From Viscum album (taxonomy: Eukaryota; Streptophyta; Magnoliopsida; Santalales; Viscaceae): a stretch of 64,000 bases of DNA. The stretch covers positions 367,550,067 through 367,614,066 of the forward strand of contig OY728157.1 in the NCBI GenBank assembly GCA_963277665.1, given 5' to 3'. A program made the position numbers and the translations under genes. Shown here one piece after another: positions 1 to 12,842 of the stretch; position 1 is the stretch's first letter; each line of letters starts with the position of its first letter. The notes below the pieces were generated by a model. The model saw nothing but the letters and a program-made list of their open reading frames with translations. It did no database searches and was not told the DNA's origin.

Positions 1-2070
1 TTGTCAAAGAAAATTAATTAATTCAAAATAAATGAAAAAAATTATGGGATTTAAATGTTCCATAGTCATCCTTTTAATACTTGCATCATCCCATTTCATT
101 AGATATTAAAATTATTAGATCATGATATAAAAAGTTTCCTCTTCATGACGAATAAGTTTTGAATAATTTTTGTACTAGAAATCCATGTTGGGTGATTATT
201 TTTATAACTCAATGTCAAAGTAGTGCAACCTTAAAACATCAGTTACATTTTATTAGATTAAAATAATCTAAACATCTAACTGAGAGATATTTAGTAAATT
301 ATATGTTTAATAACAACCAAAGGGATCCAATGGTAGAAGACGAGTCTCATATTTCGATAAACATACTTTGTGTTATCTAAGAAACCATATTAAAATTTCG
401 AAATACTCATTGGGTCAAAAACCCACAATGAGAGGCTTAAGAAATATGCATATCATACTTGTTAAGTATTAATTATTCTTGGTGTACCTAAAATTATGGG
501 ATATTTTAAATAAGAAATGTTTTTATTTTCTATCATATGATTCTATAAATAATTAAAAAAAATGTTTTATAGGCCCCATGAGCTTCGAAATCAATAAACC
601 ATTATATCTCTTCTATAATTGTAATTCAAAAAAACTAACACAAGGGATGCCATTCAAGGGATCCAATTTTAGTGTTATGATATAATTTTTTTCAAAGTAA
701 GAATATAGAAATAAATTTTTGCGTATAACGTTCATTTAATTTATAGATAAAAAATTAGAGTATCATCCTAAAGCTAGAATATCTTTTCATTATTGTCATC
801 AAACTAATAATTTCATCAAAAAAACTAACCAACTATTGTAGGGACACTCGAGCCTCACCAAATATCTATTGAATCTCTATTTTCTCAGAAATAGTATCCT
901 CTTCAGAAAGTTGGATCTCCATTGATGGGGAAGAAATGGTATCATTTACTTTTGGCATAACTCTTACTATGATATGTGAAGTTATATGAGCTACCCATGG
1001 GATATATTCAAATCTTGTTGAAAAAATATAATTCAGAGGGTTTGAACATCAACATAAAATTGGAACCCTTCCATAACAATGGAATGATCGAGTTCTACTA
1101 GGGATTGTAAGGATCATCGATTAATGTTTTTCAAAATGGTTTTTGATTTAAAAATTATTCGTTCTTTCCCATGCTCTTTCTCCCACAAAGAAAATGATTT
1201 CCTTCATAGTATAGTGGACTATGTGGTAGTCAGATAATCAATAGAACAATGTCATGACCACGATTTAGATTTATTGATGATGTGAATATAGATATTAAAG
1301 AGGTTTCTCCATGAAGTTCTCTCATATGTCTTACCTAATATACCGACAACAAACTTGGAAATTATAATGATCCTTTTGGATTTCTTCTGAGTTAGTATCA
1401 AGATGATAAATATAATTTGAATCTAATTCTATTATAAAATGAACATATATTATGATTTTTGATGTGACATTACACCACCCTGAAACATTCATCATGTTTT
1501 GGTGGAGGATCCCTCTTCATGATCAACTATAAATGATGATTTCAATAAAAGAAAAGTGAAATTTTCCATTAATATTCAAAGAAAATAAAGTGAAGGGTAT
1601 AGATACAATCAAAATTGCTAAAAATCATCACTCATTGATGAATCAAAAAACATGTTTGAGTATTACCTCGATTCCCAAGCCTTATTAGCATTAATGGTTA
1701 TCTCATGAGAAGAAGGACTTTCTTGAATTATCCCAAAGCTTTAGATAGATGCCTTAGAGGGTTTCCCCACTTTTGGATCTTGAATTTATATTGCATATGA
1801 TACAAGAACATGATATTCATCAATGTCATCATCATTGATTTCCTTGGAATTATTATTTTTACATAAATTAGAACATGTAAAGATGGTATATTAAATATTA
1901 TGATTTTAGAAGAAATTAATTTTTGGGAGGGAAAAAAGTTCAGATATTCTCTAGTATGGGAAAAAATGTTATTTTTTCCAAAAAAATCAAAGTGATCTTA
2001 TATTTACGAATTTTCAAAACAAAGATCCTATAATCATGGATGAAGGGGACATATATTATTCTAATCAAAT
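1..2070. other. AT-rich DNA without a recognisable gene
   Basis: All frames are closed by frequent stops. The stretch at 850-1900 is somewhat less AT-rich, and its minus strand reads as loosely protein-like without a motif I can name. It may be older transposon sequence into which, or beside which, the chromovirus at 2.08 kb lies. The upstream parts of that element's pol (RT, RNase H) were looked for here and not found. Confidence 0.5.
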
Positions 2071-2077
2071 AAATTAT

Positions 2078-3480
2078 CAACCTTATATTATTAATAGGAT
2101 TAATCAGGTGAAGAAGGAATATGTGGAATTACAGAATGTGTTGAATTTTTATGTGTTCAACTGTGACAAAGGTAGAATGTTATGGTTCGTGAACCAATTT
2201 GGTGTTTAACGAATAGAAGAAAAAAATAAGGATCTGTTGGATGAAGCTCGTAGTTCATGATTATCTACTCATCATGAATGTATGATGATTTTTTGAGATT
2301 TAAAATAGTATTTTTGGTGGCATAAAAATAAAACATACATTCAATATTATATATATCACTTGCTAGAATGTCCAGAAGTTATGTATGAGAAAGATAGTAT
2401 AATGAGTTTTTATAACTATTACCCATACTAGAATGGAAAAGAGAATACATCACCATAGAGTTTGTCATTAGAAACCCCAAAATTTCAGAATGCCATGATT
2501 CTATTTGGTTTTTATTCCATCACTTTATAATTTTATAACACTTTATTTACATTAGAGAAGATTTATCTCTTAATCAGATTTCATAAAACTATATTTTTTT
2601 AGGGGTAAGAATTCATGGATTACAACATTCTCCTACTTCTGTTTAGGATCTGAGGTTTGCCAAGATGTTCTGGAGAAGTCTTCAGCATGATCTGGATTCA
2701 TATTTTTGTTTCAGTACAACATATCATCCTAATACCAATACAGAGTCCGATATACACATTCAAACCCTATATGATATATTGTGTCTTTTTTTCTTTGGAT
2801 TTCAAAGGTTGTTGGGATTAACACCATCATATTGCTGAATTCAATTAAAATATTAGCTTTCACTTGAGGATTTTGAGTTTTACTTATGAGTCAATATATA
2901 TATATGTGAAAAAATTCATCATTATAGGATGAATATTGAGAAATATGTCTATTTGAAATTGAGTTAGCTTTATAAAGTGAGGGGAATGTCAGATCCGTTC
3001 AGCAGCACATCAAAGAAAATATGAGTTGACAAATTTCATAGGATGTTAATCATTAAAAAAAATTGAAATACATATATGAAATTAGGTACTAATTGGAATA
3101 TATCTATGGAGTAAGGAGATAATATTATGAAATAAGGGAATGTGGAGTCGTATATATATTGTCCCCTTCAAGATTCATGATCGTATAGGAATAATGTCTT
3201 GTCTATTGGCACTTCGACATAACACATCTCAAGCTCATTAATTGTTCCATGTGTATCTCATTAAGAATTATATACATGATCCCACACATATACTAAAATA
3301 TGTTGTTTCACCACTAGATCATAATCATTCATGTAATGAATAACTAGTAGAAATTAGTGAACATAAATATAAAAGATATAAAACTAGAATACTCTCATTG
3401 ATAATGTTTACTGAAGGAAGAAAATATTTGAATAATACAATTAGAATCATAATGATGTGAATATATATATATATATACTT
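2078..3480 (+). pseudogene. Chromovirus (Tekay/Del) pol remnant: integrase to start of chromodomain
   Basis: This is the decayed 3' part of a Ty3/gypsy pol gene, read through stops and frame changes. In order it shows the RNase H-integrase linker (QPYIINRINQVKKEYVEL from 2078), the integrase zinc-binding start (LLDEARSS then THHEC, about 2238-2290, where the family has EAHSSRxxIHPG), and the end of the catalytic core (RSLQHDLDSYFCFSTTYHPN, about 2675-2735, followed by SDIHIQTLYDI where the family has SERxIQTLEDM). The C-terminal domain follows near 3180-3310 (DRIGIMSCLLALRH, then NYIHDPTHILKY, family form KYVPDPTHVL). Integrase joins element cDNA to host DNA; this copy is dead. RT and RNase H are missing upstream, so it is truncated at its 5' side. 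The polypurine tract and LTR A follow directly. The family call is firm because several separate motifs occur in the right order. Confidence 0.85.
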
Positions 3481-3518
3481 CTTTATCACACTGATATAAT
3501 TTCAAGGGGAAAAACATT

Positions 3519-3530
3519 TATCAAGGGGTA
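3519..3530 (+). promoter_or_regulatory. Polypurine tract of the upstream chromovirus remnant
   Basis: ATCAAGGGGTA lies immediately before TGATGTAGCCCC. A G-run next to a TG start followed by a CCC-rich stretch is the usual polypurine tract and 3' LTR junction in Tekay-type elements (TGTCACACCCC form). In the living element it primed plus-strand DNA synthesis. A second purine run, AAGGGGAAAAA, lies about 20 bp upstream. Confidence 0.65.
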
Positions 3531-5216
3531 TGATGTAGCCCCTATAGATTTTTTCATATGTTTCTCTTCAAATAAATTTATTTTTATTGATATGTTATGA
3601 TACATAGAACCGTGAGTCTAACTAAAATGTAATAGGATATAATCTTATAAAATATTAATTAATTTGTTGTTATTAATACGAATAACCACATTTTAAAAAA
3701 ATATTTTTAGAATTGTCATTACATGATTTAAAAACAAACTTATTTCTAAAAATGGTTTTTCTTATTGTTGAGAAAATAAAATAATAACTTTTTGACACAT
3801 TTATAAAATATATTTGAAATATTAACTCATTTTCTTAAATATTCACTTCAATATTATATTACATTGAATATAATAATTTTTTCTCAAAATGCTGAATTTT
3901 TTATGAATATTGAAAATTATAATTTTAATTGAAAATAATATTTTTTGTTTAAATACATTAAAAAGATCCATTCCATTTTGAAAATAGTTCAAGTGTAAAA
4001 TCAATATATTTATATTTTTAATAATACAATTAGTGTAAATATAATTATTTTTTATATTTATTTTGGTATAAAATCTCTTATACTTTAGAGACCATTTTGT
4101 CTGCAAAACTAATATTCATATCATTTTGAAGTTATAATTTTAAATTAAAATTACCCAGTTTATAGAATTTAAATTTATAAAATGGATGATATATTTGGAA
4201 TCATTATTTGAATTTTTTATTAACAATGTCACTTTTATTTTTTGGCCTTTATAAAAAGTATCATTGGTAATGATTTATAACCTCAGTAAAGGTCAAATGT
4301 GTAATATAGGGTTATAAAAGTAAGATTTGATATTAAAATTTATCTAATACATGAATTTATCCTAATATGTGAGTGTCTTTTTACTATTATCATCAATTTC
4401 TCTAAAATATGGCCACATGGTATCATTTTTCATTTATATTACCCCATATATTATTTTAAGAAAATAATAAACATAGAATGTCACTTTCATGATTTTAATT
4501 CCATTAATATTTATTATATGTATAAAAATGGGTATTTTTAGATTGAAATATTTATGCTAAGTATTAATTATCTTTTTTATGATGGTAATTTATATTTATT
4601 TTTTAGTGATTCAATAATTTTATTAAATGTTTATGCAGCACTAACACAATTAGTATTTAATTAATAGAAAAATATTATAAATGATTTTAAAAATACTAAA
4701 AGTAATTTTATTTTATATAATTACAATTTTCCAAATATTCATATATAAATTTAAAATAATAGTTTGGATTTAAAATTTTATATTCAAATTTCATTATTAT
4801 CATGATGACAGTAAAGACAAATCAAATGAATAGTTTCAAAAATGAGATTGATGATATTATAAAATAAATAGTTTTATAGTAAAATAATTTTATTTAAATA
4901 ATTATATTTTTAAATTTTAATGTTATAATGTTATTTAATATCAATAATAGGCCATTTATGGGAATCTATTCCATTTGTGCTAACATTCATTACCCTTAAA
5001 GAGTAAAAAACTTTGATATTATGGTAAATAGAAAAAGTGTTATCAATGAGTTAAAACAAAGATATAAGTGTTAAAACATTAGAAAATAATTTCTAAATAT
5101 CATCGTATTATATTAATTATACTTTTAAAATAAATATAATCTATATATATCAATGTGTAACCAATTTATATTGAAAATTATTTTATAGTCATTTAAGATT
5201 CTAAATAATTCCATGA

Positions 5217-5290
5217 GTTCCGCCACCCCTTCAGTTACGAAAGAGATCCTATTCTCCCCTCTTCTTCACATAGTCTGTTCCTTATAGATA
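5217..5290 (+). promoter_or_regulatory. Decayed LTR promoter and leader of copy A
   Basis: TTACGAAAGAGATCCTATTC followed by a CT-rich run and CTTCACATAG aligns with copy G (TTATAAAAGGACACCTCC, CT-rich run, CCTCACACC). The TATA core is mutated to TTACGAAAG. It lies about 350 bp upstream of the first hairpin unit, the same spacing as in copies B, D and G, which supports the alignment. Confidence 0.55.
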
Positions 5291-5569
5291 AGAAAACTCC
5301 TATAAATTTAATACCTATATTCTTTACCCTTTTCCTATAATCCTGTTCTTGTCAAAGTTTAATCCTTTCATGGATTATGTTATAATACAAAGGAGGCTTT
5401 TGAATAAAGAGAGGAAACTCTTAACCAAGTACAGTGGGTTTATTTCATCTTATACCTACTATACATATGTGATATACATTCTAAAATACATAATACAATA
5501 TAAAAAATAAAATAATATTTTATTATAGTTATTTTACAAAAAAAATTACCACTTTTCCATCATATGGAA

Positions 5570-5995
5570 AATGAAAATATCACTTCTGTGTATGTATGCC
5601 ATACCATCTCCAAGTAGCGGTGTAAATCATTTTCATCACCATTTCATATGGATGGTTATAAATATGGAAACAATGTTTTCATATTATATTTATTAATTGA
5701 TTATGTGTTTTGAATTATACTATAAAAGATATATTCTTACCCTTTAATCAGTTGGAAAATGATTACATCACTTGTGCTTACCTGTGAACTACCACCTCCA
5801 TGATGTGACATGATACATTTTTCATTTATACTGTAGAAAGAACGTAATGATGATATATTTATATAATATATATGATATATATTTATTATTTTACATTATT
5901 TAAATGTAAATTTTTTTACCATTTTTTCCATCCATCGAAAAGTGAAAACATTGTTCATGTGTATGTACAACATTCCATCTATATAAACAATACAA
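5570..5995 (+). repeat. Three-unit hairpin repeat of LTR A
   Basis: Units are centred near 5600, 5785 and 5965, spaced about 180 bp. Each has a core alignable to GTACGGACTACCGTCTCC (here decayed, such as TGCCATACCATCTCC and TGAACTACCACCTCC) between complementary arms. In the third unit ATTGTTCAT faces ATAAACAAT, pairing at eight of nine positions, although this arm sequence differs from those of the other copies. The many TG and CA where copy G has CG point to cytosine methylation decay. Confidence 0.7.
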
Positions 5996-7260
5996 ATCAT
6001 TTTTTATCAATTATTTTTTTGGTTATATATATATAATAAAAAATTATTATAATTATACCATGGATGGTATTTCTAAAATTATGGGTCCATAAAAAATGTA
6101 CAAATACCATTAAATGTAAAATGAAACCTATATGAAAAATGCGGTAGTTATTACTCAGAAATGAAGTTTTATTAACAATTTTTATTAAATGATTATTGAA
6201 ATGGTATTATTGGATAATATATTATTTTATAATTATTACAAGGATATTTTATTGAATTATAAGAAATTTTAATTTAATATATCTGATGATAAATCACATA
6301 AAAAGTTATTCATATTAGTGGTAACTGTTTATTTTACAATCTCATAATTATTTGGGATTGTTTATTTCAATGTTTCTTATGTGGGAAGGATTTGATAATT
6401 TTATCTTCAAAACAAAATATTTTCTTATCCTCTATTTATTTATAAAATTTTCATTTAATATTATACTATTCATTATTTGATACTTAAAATTATTGGGATT
6501 TTTTATGAAATGTATACTTTATTTGTCTCTTTGATCGAAAATAATTTTTATTATATATCCATGTTTTCCAAAAATGTTTTCAATAATGATTCCAATATTC
6601 TCCTATGATTTTAAAAAATTTATTTTTATCCATGAGTGAAATTTTTACTTTTCTTAAAAATAATTCTTCTAATATATTTATAAAATTGAAACATTAAAAA
6701 TAATACTAAAAATTTGAATAGAATATTTTTTTAACATAAACAACATGAAACGAATTTCTAGCCATCATTATTTCCCATTTATTTAAAAATTATTTTAAAA
6801 GTTTATGTGGTTCATTTCAAAGAATATATTTTTTTATATTCTTGAAATTTTGTTTTTATAAAAGGCTTTTTAAAGTTGAAATGGTTATTCTCAATAAAAA
6901 TGTTTTAATGATATGTTAATGGTATTTTTATTCATCAATGACAACAACCCTTTATTTCAATTTTTCTCCCATGGAGAAATTTTGTAATCATAAAATCCTT
7001 ATATATTTTCAAGAGGGTTTATGATCATTTTTACATGGGAAAGTATTTACATTCCCTATTTTTGTTCTTCTTATACGATTAGTTTTTTATTATTAAGGAA
7101 TATTGATTTAAATGTGTTCATTATTTATATGATGAATTCATTAGAATTTTATGTGAAAGGAAGATCCTATAATTATATATACCCTAGAAGAATTGTTAGG
7201 ACTCATGAGACAAAACATGTAGGTTATTTGGATGAGGCCTTATCCATTTAGGGAAGATGG

Positions 7261-8700
7261 TACAACCTAAGGCCTCAATGGAATGTTTAATATATCCATC
7301 ATTATTTATTCCATTATTATGAACTCATTTGTTGATGACTATATGATCATTTGAAAATTTTTATAATTTTTGGTTAATTTAATCTTTGTTTGATTTCTAT
7401 ATTGAATTATATAATCACCATTTATTCCTTCCTTATTATTCACACATTATTTATTCTAGGATAGATTCTGTTGAATAAATTAATTTACTAAGAGTTTGAA
7501 CTCGCCAATTTCTTATATTTGGATTCCCCAGGATGCTTGGATGTGTATTTGGATTGATATGAAAAAGGAAATAATAAAGTTTTAAATGATAATAATATAT
7601 TATTTTTTTTCAAATATAAAGGGGGATTTAAATATATATATTTATTATCCCTGAAAAATAAAAAATTCACTCCTTTGGGATGTGATCACTTGTAACTAGT
7701 GTGAATATAATAATGTAATATCCAACTCTAGGATTCTGGGGTTGTGTTTTATACATGTTCAATGGGATAACTGAGAGCCAAAGTCATTATGGAAACCACC
7801 CCACACATTTAATGTCAAAAAGGATAAATATAATAGATTATCACCCTTGGGAACCCGTAGAGTCTTCCCACCTCCCATAGGTGTTGTGTCTCCCATAGAG
7901 CCATTAAGCTTGACTCAAAGATCCATATAAAGTGAGATAATTTCATAATACTTCCCATCATCAAGGATATAAAAACATATCCTTCATAAGGTTGAGGTAA
8001 TCCTATATTAAATTACCTCTAAATTTCTTAATATATAAAAAATGTACATCCAATGGCTTGAAAAAAACCACCCAGAGCATGGTGCTTAGCCTTCAAAAAA
8101 TGGTAGACCAATTCTCTATACACAAACAAAAGAACAAAAAATTCTATCCTTGATGATCAGAATTAATAGCTTAGTTCTCAGTACATATTTATCATTCTAG
8201 TACATAAAACCAATGGTATGATATGTATATCATGTTTAAAAATTCCATGAATTGAAAAAGGGATGAAATACCTCCCTTAGAACAACACTTAGTATGTTTT
8301 TATCCACACACACAATATCAGGGGAATATCTAAAGAGACGTCAGTCCCAAAAATCATCCACCATAGTATCCCTTATCAGAGTATCTTCCAATTACAGCAC
8401 AATATGTGACTTCTATTTGATATAAAAACAAATAACATCCAATAATATATCCTATATAAATATACACCATTGAGAGCTCTTTCATTTCACTTCAGGAATC
8501 TCCAGATTAGTGCATGGAATCACTATGTGAATTTGATACACCCAATTTGTGTATACATTTTCATATATACTATTAAAAAGTAAGAACATGTTTTCATCAA
8601 TTAACTATTTCTTAGAGAACAAACACATTGATTTTGGTGATCTTGTTCATTTCTAGGAGGTTTATGGCCAAATAAAAAAAACAGAGAAGAACATTGAAAA
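7261..8700. other. Intergenic or unassigned repeat DNA
   Basis: No open frame resembles a known protein. The part from about 7690 to 8560 is less AT-rich than its surroundings and contains CT-rich blocks such as CTTCCCACCTCCCATAGG near 7863, so it may be a piece of another repeat or the upstream edge of the Athila LTR. I could not find the LTR start here. Confidence 0.4.
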
Positions 8701-8708
8701 AATTTACT

Positions 8709-9137
8709 ACTACATGGTGTGTACTTATATACACGCCATGTAAATTCTAGTTCAGACAATGGTTGAATAGGACAAATACATTTCCAAGTATTCAGACGGT
8801 AGTACACGCCTTTTTCACATTTCTACACATCGTGTAATACATTCTAGAAGAAGTAGGTGGCCGCGAAGAGTCTACACGTCTATGTGGCCGGCTGAAGGGG
8901 ATATGTCATGCGCCATTTCTACATGCCATGTACGCATTTCAAAAAGTGGTTGGTGTCCGAATTTTGAGACTACACACCATTTATAGCGGCGCTACATGCC
9001 GTGTACATTCACCTACTAGGAGGTGCTATATTCCAAGTCAATGACGGCATGTTAGGATGCCTACTAGTAGAGAAAACGAACCCCAAAACATGTTGATGAA
9101 AGTACACGGTGTGTAATTTTGATAGACACCATGTAAT
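8709..9137 (+). repeat. Array of TACAYGNCRTGTA palindromes upstream of the LTR TATA box
   Basis: Imperfect 13-bp palindromes recur about nine times, among them TACATGGTGTGTA (8711), TACACGCCATGTA (8730), TACACATCGTGTA (8823), TACATGCCATGTA (8929), TACATGCCGTGTA (8992), TACACGGTGTGTA (9101) and GACACCATGTAAT (9124). The first two are themselves inverted to one another and could form a hairpin of about 12 bp. The array stops about 10 bp before the TATA box. A repeated palindrome in this position would be expected to bind a dimeric transcription factor; which one is unknown. Confidence 0.75.
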
Positions 9138-9145
9138 TATTTTTT

Positions 9146-9155
9146 CTATAAAAAG
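9146..9155 (+). promoter_or_regulatory. TATA box of the Athila LTR
   Basis: CTATAAAAAG lies in an AT-rich lead-in just after the last palindrome pair and is followed by G-rich transcribed-looking sequence (GAGGACTTGGCC). Position within the LTR and the match to the plant TATA consensus support it. Start of transcription would be expected near 9175-9185. Confidence 0.65.
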
Positions 9156-10064
9156 AGGACTTGGCCTCCGGACCAAGGGGTGGTGTGTGTGGAGTATTTT
9201 GTGGAGAAAGGGTTAAAGCCATGAAGGAAAGATGCTCTACCGTCATACTTCCATCATTCCTTCTACCGAAGAATCATTCCTTTTTCATAGTTAAAATCAT
9301 GATTTCATCAGGTATCAATTGTTTTGTGTGTATCATCTTCAATATGTGTAACTAAACACCCATTGGGTTGGGGTTGTGGAAGCTGATGAGTTGTAATTTA
9401 AATTATGTTTCTCTGAATGTGTTTGTTTTAATAATCTCTTCTTATTCTTCTTAAATAACTTTATATTATTTTTGGAAATTCTATTACGGATGAAGGGAAT
9501 AATGATCAGGGATTCAAAAGAAGAAAAACGATGAACAACTCCATGATCATTGGACGTTTTTGTCAGCTCAAAATAGACTAATCCAAATAGAGATCTGTTA
9601 AACACTAACTGTCAGACCAAGGAATTAGTTTCTTCAGCTCTAAATATAATGTTTACCAGACCAAAGAAACTTTATTACAAATTAAACCCAAAGGGTTGAG
9701 TTATTGTGAACAATGTAGCCTCATAAGAAATTTGATTTAATAATCAACTTATCACAATTCCATAACCCCCACTCATTTCTACCTTTATTTTCATCAAAAC
9801 CAATTTTTTCAACATTACGTTCATTTAGGTAATAAATTTGTTAAAAGAAGCTTAAAACCCAATTGTTCTTATTGTACCCAAACAACCAACCAAAATAGAC
9901 TCTAAATTCAGCTGACTTCACTAAAAACTAAAATACAAACTAAATTAAGAAAAATAAAGTAACCTCATAGTTCCCTGTGGATTGACCCCTTACTTGTGGT
10001 ATACTTGTTAGGGTAAATATAATTCGGGACACCAAAAACATACCTTCGGTGAAACGGCCATCCT

Positions 10065-10090
10065 AATTTTCGAACCGTTGTTAATGAAAG
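10065..10090 (+). other. Possible decayed primer binding site
   Basis: TTTTCGAACCGTTG followed by TTAATGA can be aligned with the tRNA-Asp type site used by Athila elements (TGGCGCCGTTGCCGGGGA): the CCGTTG block is kept and several differences are C-to-T or G-to-A changes. The match is partial and the site lies about 40 bp beyond the expected LTR end, so this is only a suggestion. Confidence 0.25.
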
Positions 10091-10358
10091 AAAGAGTTAA
10101 TTTTATTCTTGTTTTAACTAAATTTAAATAAAAGATTAGTGAAAATACAAATCATAAATTCACAAAAATCTATTTTCTATTCACATTACTGTTTCTTTTC
10201 CTTTTTCCTCATTTATTCTTGGTGTTTTGTTTTGTTTTGTGCAGGTCCTTAAGTGTATGAGTGGCCACCTCACATGATCCAAGAGAACTGAGTAATCAGG
10301 GATTTTCCAAACTGACCTAGAGATTGAACATACATTTTTGTAGCACCAACAAGCATTA

Positions 10359-12150
10359 ATGGCCGAACATAACAAATCCACTCCACTGGCACAGAACGTG
10401 GAAGGTAATCTAGCAATTGTCCAAGGAGATATACTGCAGTTAGTTCCGGATGACAACTAGAACCAACAAACTCCACTTGCTCCAAAATACCATCTACAAC
10501 AACTCCAACAATTCATACCAGAGCGAATACCATATTTCAACCAGGGTCAGGGTCGTTCTACGTTCCACAGGACCAAAAATTCAGGCCAATTCCCCTTCCT
10601 CAGCAGCCACCACCATGTCATGCTCTCATTGAGTATGGCCTTCCATCAATTAACGGAGTTGACATGGGCATCATATGACCTTTAGTGCAGGCCCAACACT
10701 TCAAGATCAAGACTGCTATCAACTAGTTGATCCAGAACACCATTCTATTCGGCGACCGATCCATCGAGGCTCCCAATTCCCATCACTCCTAATTTCTGGA
10801 GGTCTGCGACACATTCCGCTACCATGGAGTGTCTACAGATTACATCTATCTTTACATTTTCCTTTCCTCTACAAGGGACAATGTGAATGATTGAATAAAA
10901 GGCTTGCTGCAATGATCCATCTTTACCTAGGGGGAGCTAGCCCTAACATTCCTTTAAAAATTCTTCCCACACTCGAAGACGGTGACACTATGGAATAAGA
11001 TCCACAATTTCCAACAACAAGATGTTGAATCATTGTACGAATCCTAGGAGTGCTTCAAGTATATGTTGCGCAAATTCCCACACCACAAACTTCCACTTTG
11101 GATGCATGTCCAAACCTTCTATGGAGGATTGAAAACTAATACCAAGACCGTGGGGGATGCGGCTGTTGTAGGTACTGTAATGAGGAAGTCCCCGGAAGAA
11201 ATCTTCGAACTGCTGAAAGAAATGTCTACCAAAAACATCCAGTGGCATTACGAATGGGGAACACACAAACATGGTATGCATAACACAGATTCCACAACCA
11301 TGTTAGCTGACCAGTTGGACGTTGTGTCCTAGAAAATCGACGCGCTCAATCTAAATGGCACGTCCCAAGTACATGCAGCAAACCATCTGGCGTGTAGAAA
11401 ATGTGGTGAGATCCACATAACGGGATAATGCTCGGGTTTTTCTGGCGGCCCATAGACATGCGTGGTATGTTATGTTGCACAAAACCGAGGGCCCAACCAG
11501 TACAACCAGTACCAGAACCTGGCATGGCGTGATCAGCAAAACACAGGTTGGGGCCAACAACAGCAAAATCCGCTGCCCCAGCGACCACCCGACTACAACA
11601 AGCCTCCCTATCCAAACCAGTACTAGAGGCAGCAACAACCCCAACATGGCTCTTATCAGCAATGAGGGTATCAGAACAGTTTCCCACAGTAGCCGCGGAT
11701 GCCACCACCTCCACCAGCTCAATAACCTCCTTAGCATGACAATACCTCAAGGTTAGAGGAAATTATGACCATGTTCATATCTACTACTGAGACCAGGTTC
11801 CAAAATTAGGAGGCCTCAATTCGAGACCTGGAGAACCAAATTGGCCAGTTGGTGAACATACTATCAGGAAGGAAACCTGGTACTTTTCCGGGAAATACAG
11901 AGAAGAACCTGAGAGGGGAATCACATGACATCTTACTCCGGGGTGGAAAAGAGCTCCAACAGAACCAACCAGCATAGACATGTTCATGGAAACCCACTGA
12001 TGATGAAGATGGTACCAGTACCATCCCCTCCTCATCCAAAGCCCATAGATGGAGGCTTAGAAAACTAAAGGGAGGGAGGTTGTAAAACCTTTTTTTCCTA
12101 CCTTACACTTCCTGGAAAATTGAAATAGAGAAAGCTGTACCACTAGTTCA
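10359..12150 (+). pseudogene. gag: Athila gag polyprotein, broken
   Basis: Gag forms the virus-like particle and binds element RNA. The chosen start ATGGCCGAACATAAC is the first ATG of the block. The frame is interrupted by stops and shifts, but the capsid-like part at 11063-11332 is open for 89 codons (LRKFPHHKLPLWMHVQTFYG, then GDAAVVGTVMRKSPEEIFEL) and matches the lineage's usual PHHGLPxWxxVQTFYxGL and MxKTPEEAxELLE blocks. A zinc finger follows at 11393-11431, C-RK-C-GEI-H-four residues-C, the CX2CX3HX4C form typical of Athila, with a stop inside the last spacer. The Q/N/P-rich stretch at 11480-11740 and the coiled LEExxxxFxxTTETRFQN/LENQIGQLVNILSGRKPGTF segment at 11755-11885 are also family features. 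Overlapping minus-strand reading frames are shadows. Confidence 0.85.
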
Positions 12151-12753
12151 GAATAATTCAAGGATGTGTTCAAGAAGCTGTACATAAATATCCCATTTGT
12201 AGAGGAACTGATGAAGATTCATACATGAGAAAAATTCATGAAGGACATACTCTCCAATAGAAGAATGATGGAAGATCTAGGCACCATTGCCCTAACCAAG
12301 GACTATTCTGTAGTCGTCCAACAATCAATTCCTCCCAAACTCTAGAAACCAGGTAGTTTCACTATTCCCTGTACCATTGAACCATGTGAGTTTGGGAAGT
12401 CTCTCTGTGACTTGGGGGCCAGCATTAACCTCATGCCCCTTGGAGTTCTCAAGAATCTCTGGCTCCATGATTTCAAGCCTACCCGAATAGGCATTCAACA
12501 TGTTGATCGATCCATCAAACATCTGAAGGGACTATTGGAGGACATGCTCATCAAGTTGGGTCGGCTTATCCTTCCAGCTTATTTCATCATCCTTGACATG
12601 GAGGATGACCAGGAGGAACCTCTCATACTTGGAAGACCTTTCATGGACACTGGAAATGTACTGATTGATGTGCACCAAGGAGAGCTGATTTTCCGGGTTG
12701 GAGACGAGAGAGTCTTATACAGTGGCCTCAAGGATGTTAAACATGAAACATAA
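12150..12753 (+). pseudogene. pro: Athila aspartic protease domain
   Basis: Retropepsin cuts the Gag-Pol polyprotein. The N-terminal part (FKDVFKKLYINIPFVEEL from about 12158) has stops, but from 12345 to 12753 the frame is open. It carries PGSFTIPCTI, the active-site motif CDLGASINLMPLGVLKNL with its catalytic Asp at 12409-12411, then ADRSIK-like VDRSIKHLKGLLEDMLIK, LDMEDDQEEPLILGRPFM and DVHQGELIFRVGDE. These blocks occur in this order in Athila proteases. The catalytic triplet reads DLG, which is normal for the lineage. This is the best preserved coding part of the element and would be the most useful piece for phylogenetic placement. Confidence 0.88.
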
Positions 12754-12842
12754 CCTGATCAAGAGGACTTTAATGCTATAACCACCATGGATGATCATTT
12801 GAGTGAAAATGGAATGATCAGGTATGTTATTTTTCAGATACC

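Larger units (their letters stand above)
3531..7260 (+). mobile_element. LTR copy A (long chromovirus LTR), degenerate
   Basis: The LTR starts at the polypurine tract with TGATGTAGCCCCTATAGATT, alignable to the start of copy G (TGTAACAGCCCAAGATTTTA). It carries the promoter relic at about 5.24 kb, the three-unit hairpin repeat at 5.57-5.99 kb, and a 3' region at 7130-7240 that aligns by eye with the reverse complement of the left ends of copies D (about 32.33 kb) and F (about 54.97 kb), for example CTCATGAGACAAAAC here against CTCAAGAGACAAACT in F. The right boundary is uncertain because no target-site duplication or neighbouring primer site is visible. Between these landmarks the DNA is extremely AT-rich and without open frames; the small ORFs inside it look like chance. 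Confidence 0.65.
8700..10030 (+). mobile_element. 5' LTR of the Athila element (start not located)
   Basis: The downstream end is marked by TTCCCTGTGGATTGACCCC at 9971-9989 and CTTGTGGTATACTTG after it, a signature I know from the ends of Athila LTRs (TCCCTGTGGxTTCGACCC). A TATA box at 9146 and a palindrome array upstream of it mark the U3/R region. No clear TG start or target duplication was found, so 8700 is only where recognisable U3 sequence begins. A short reading frame at 9161-9355 inside it has no recognisable product. Confidence 0.65.

Noticed and set aside
3843..4106. 87-codon minus-strand ORF
   Set aside because: Made of Ile, Asn, Lys and Tyr codons as expected from AT-rich noise, lies inside LTR copy A, and shows no domain.
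7021..7251. 76-codon plus-strand ORF
   Set aside because: Its 3' half aligns with LTR landmarks in copies D and F, so it is LTR sequence open by chance.
11346..11750. 134- and 128-codon minus-strand ORFs over gag
   Set aside because: They are shadows of the Q/N/P-rich part of plus-strand gag; the plus strand has the family motifs.
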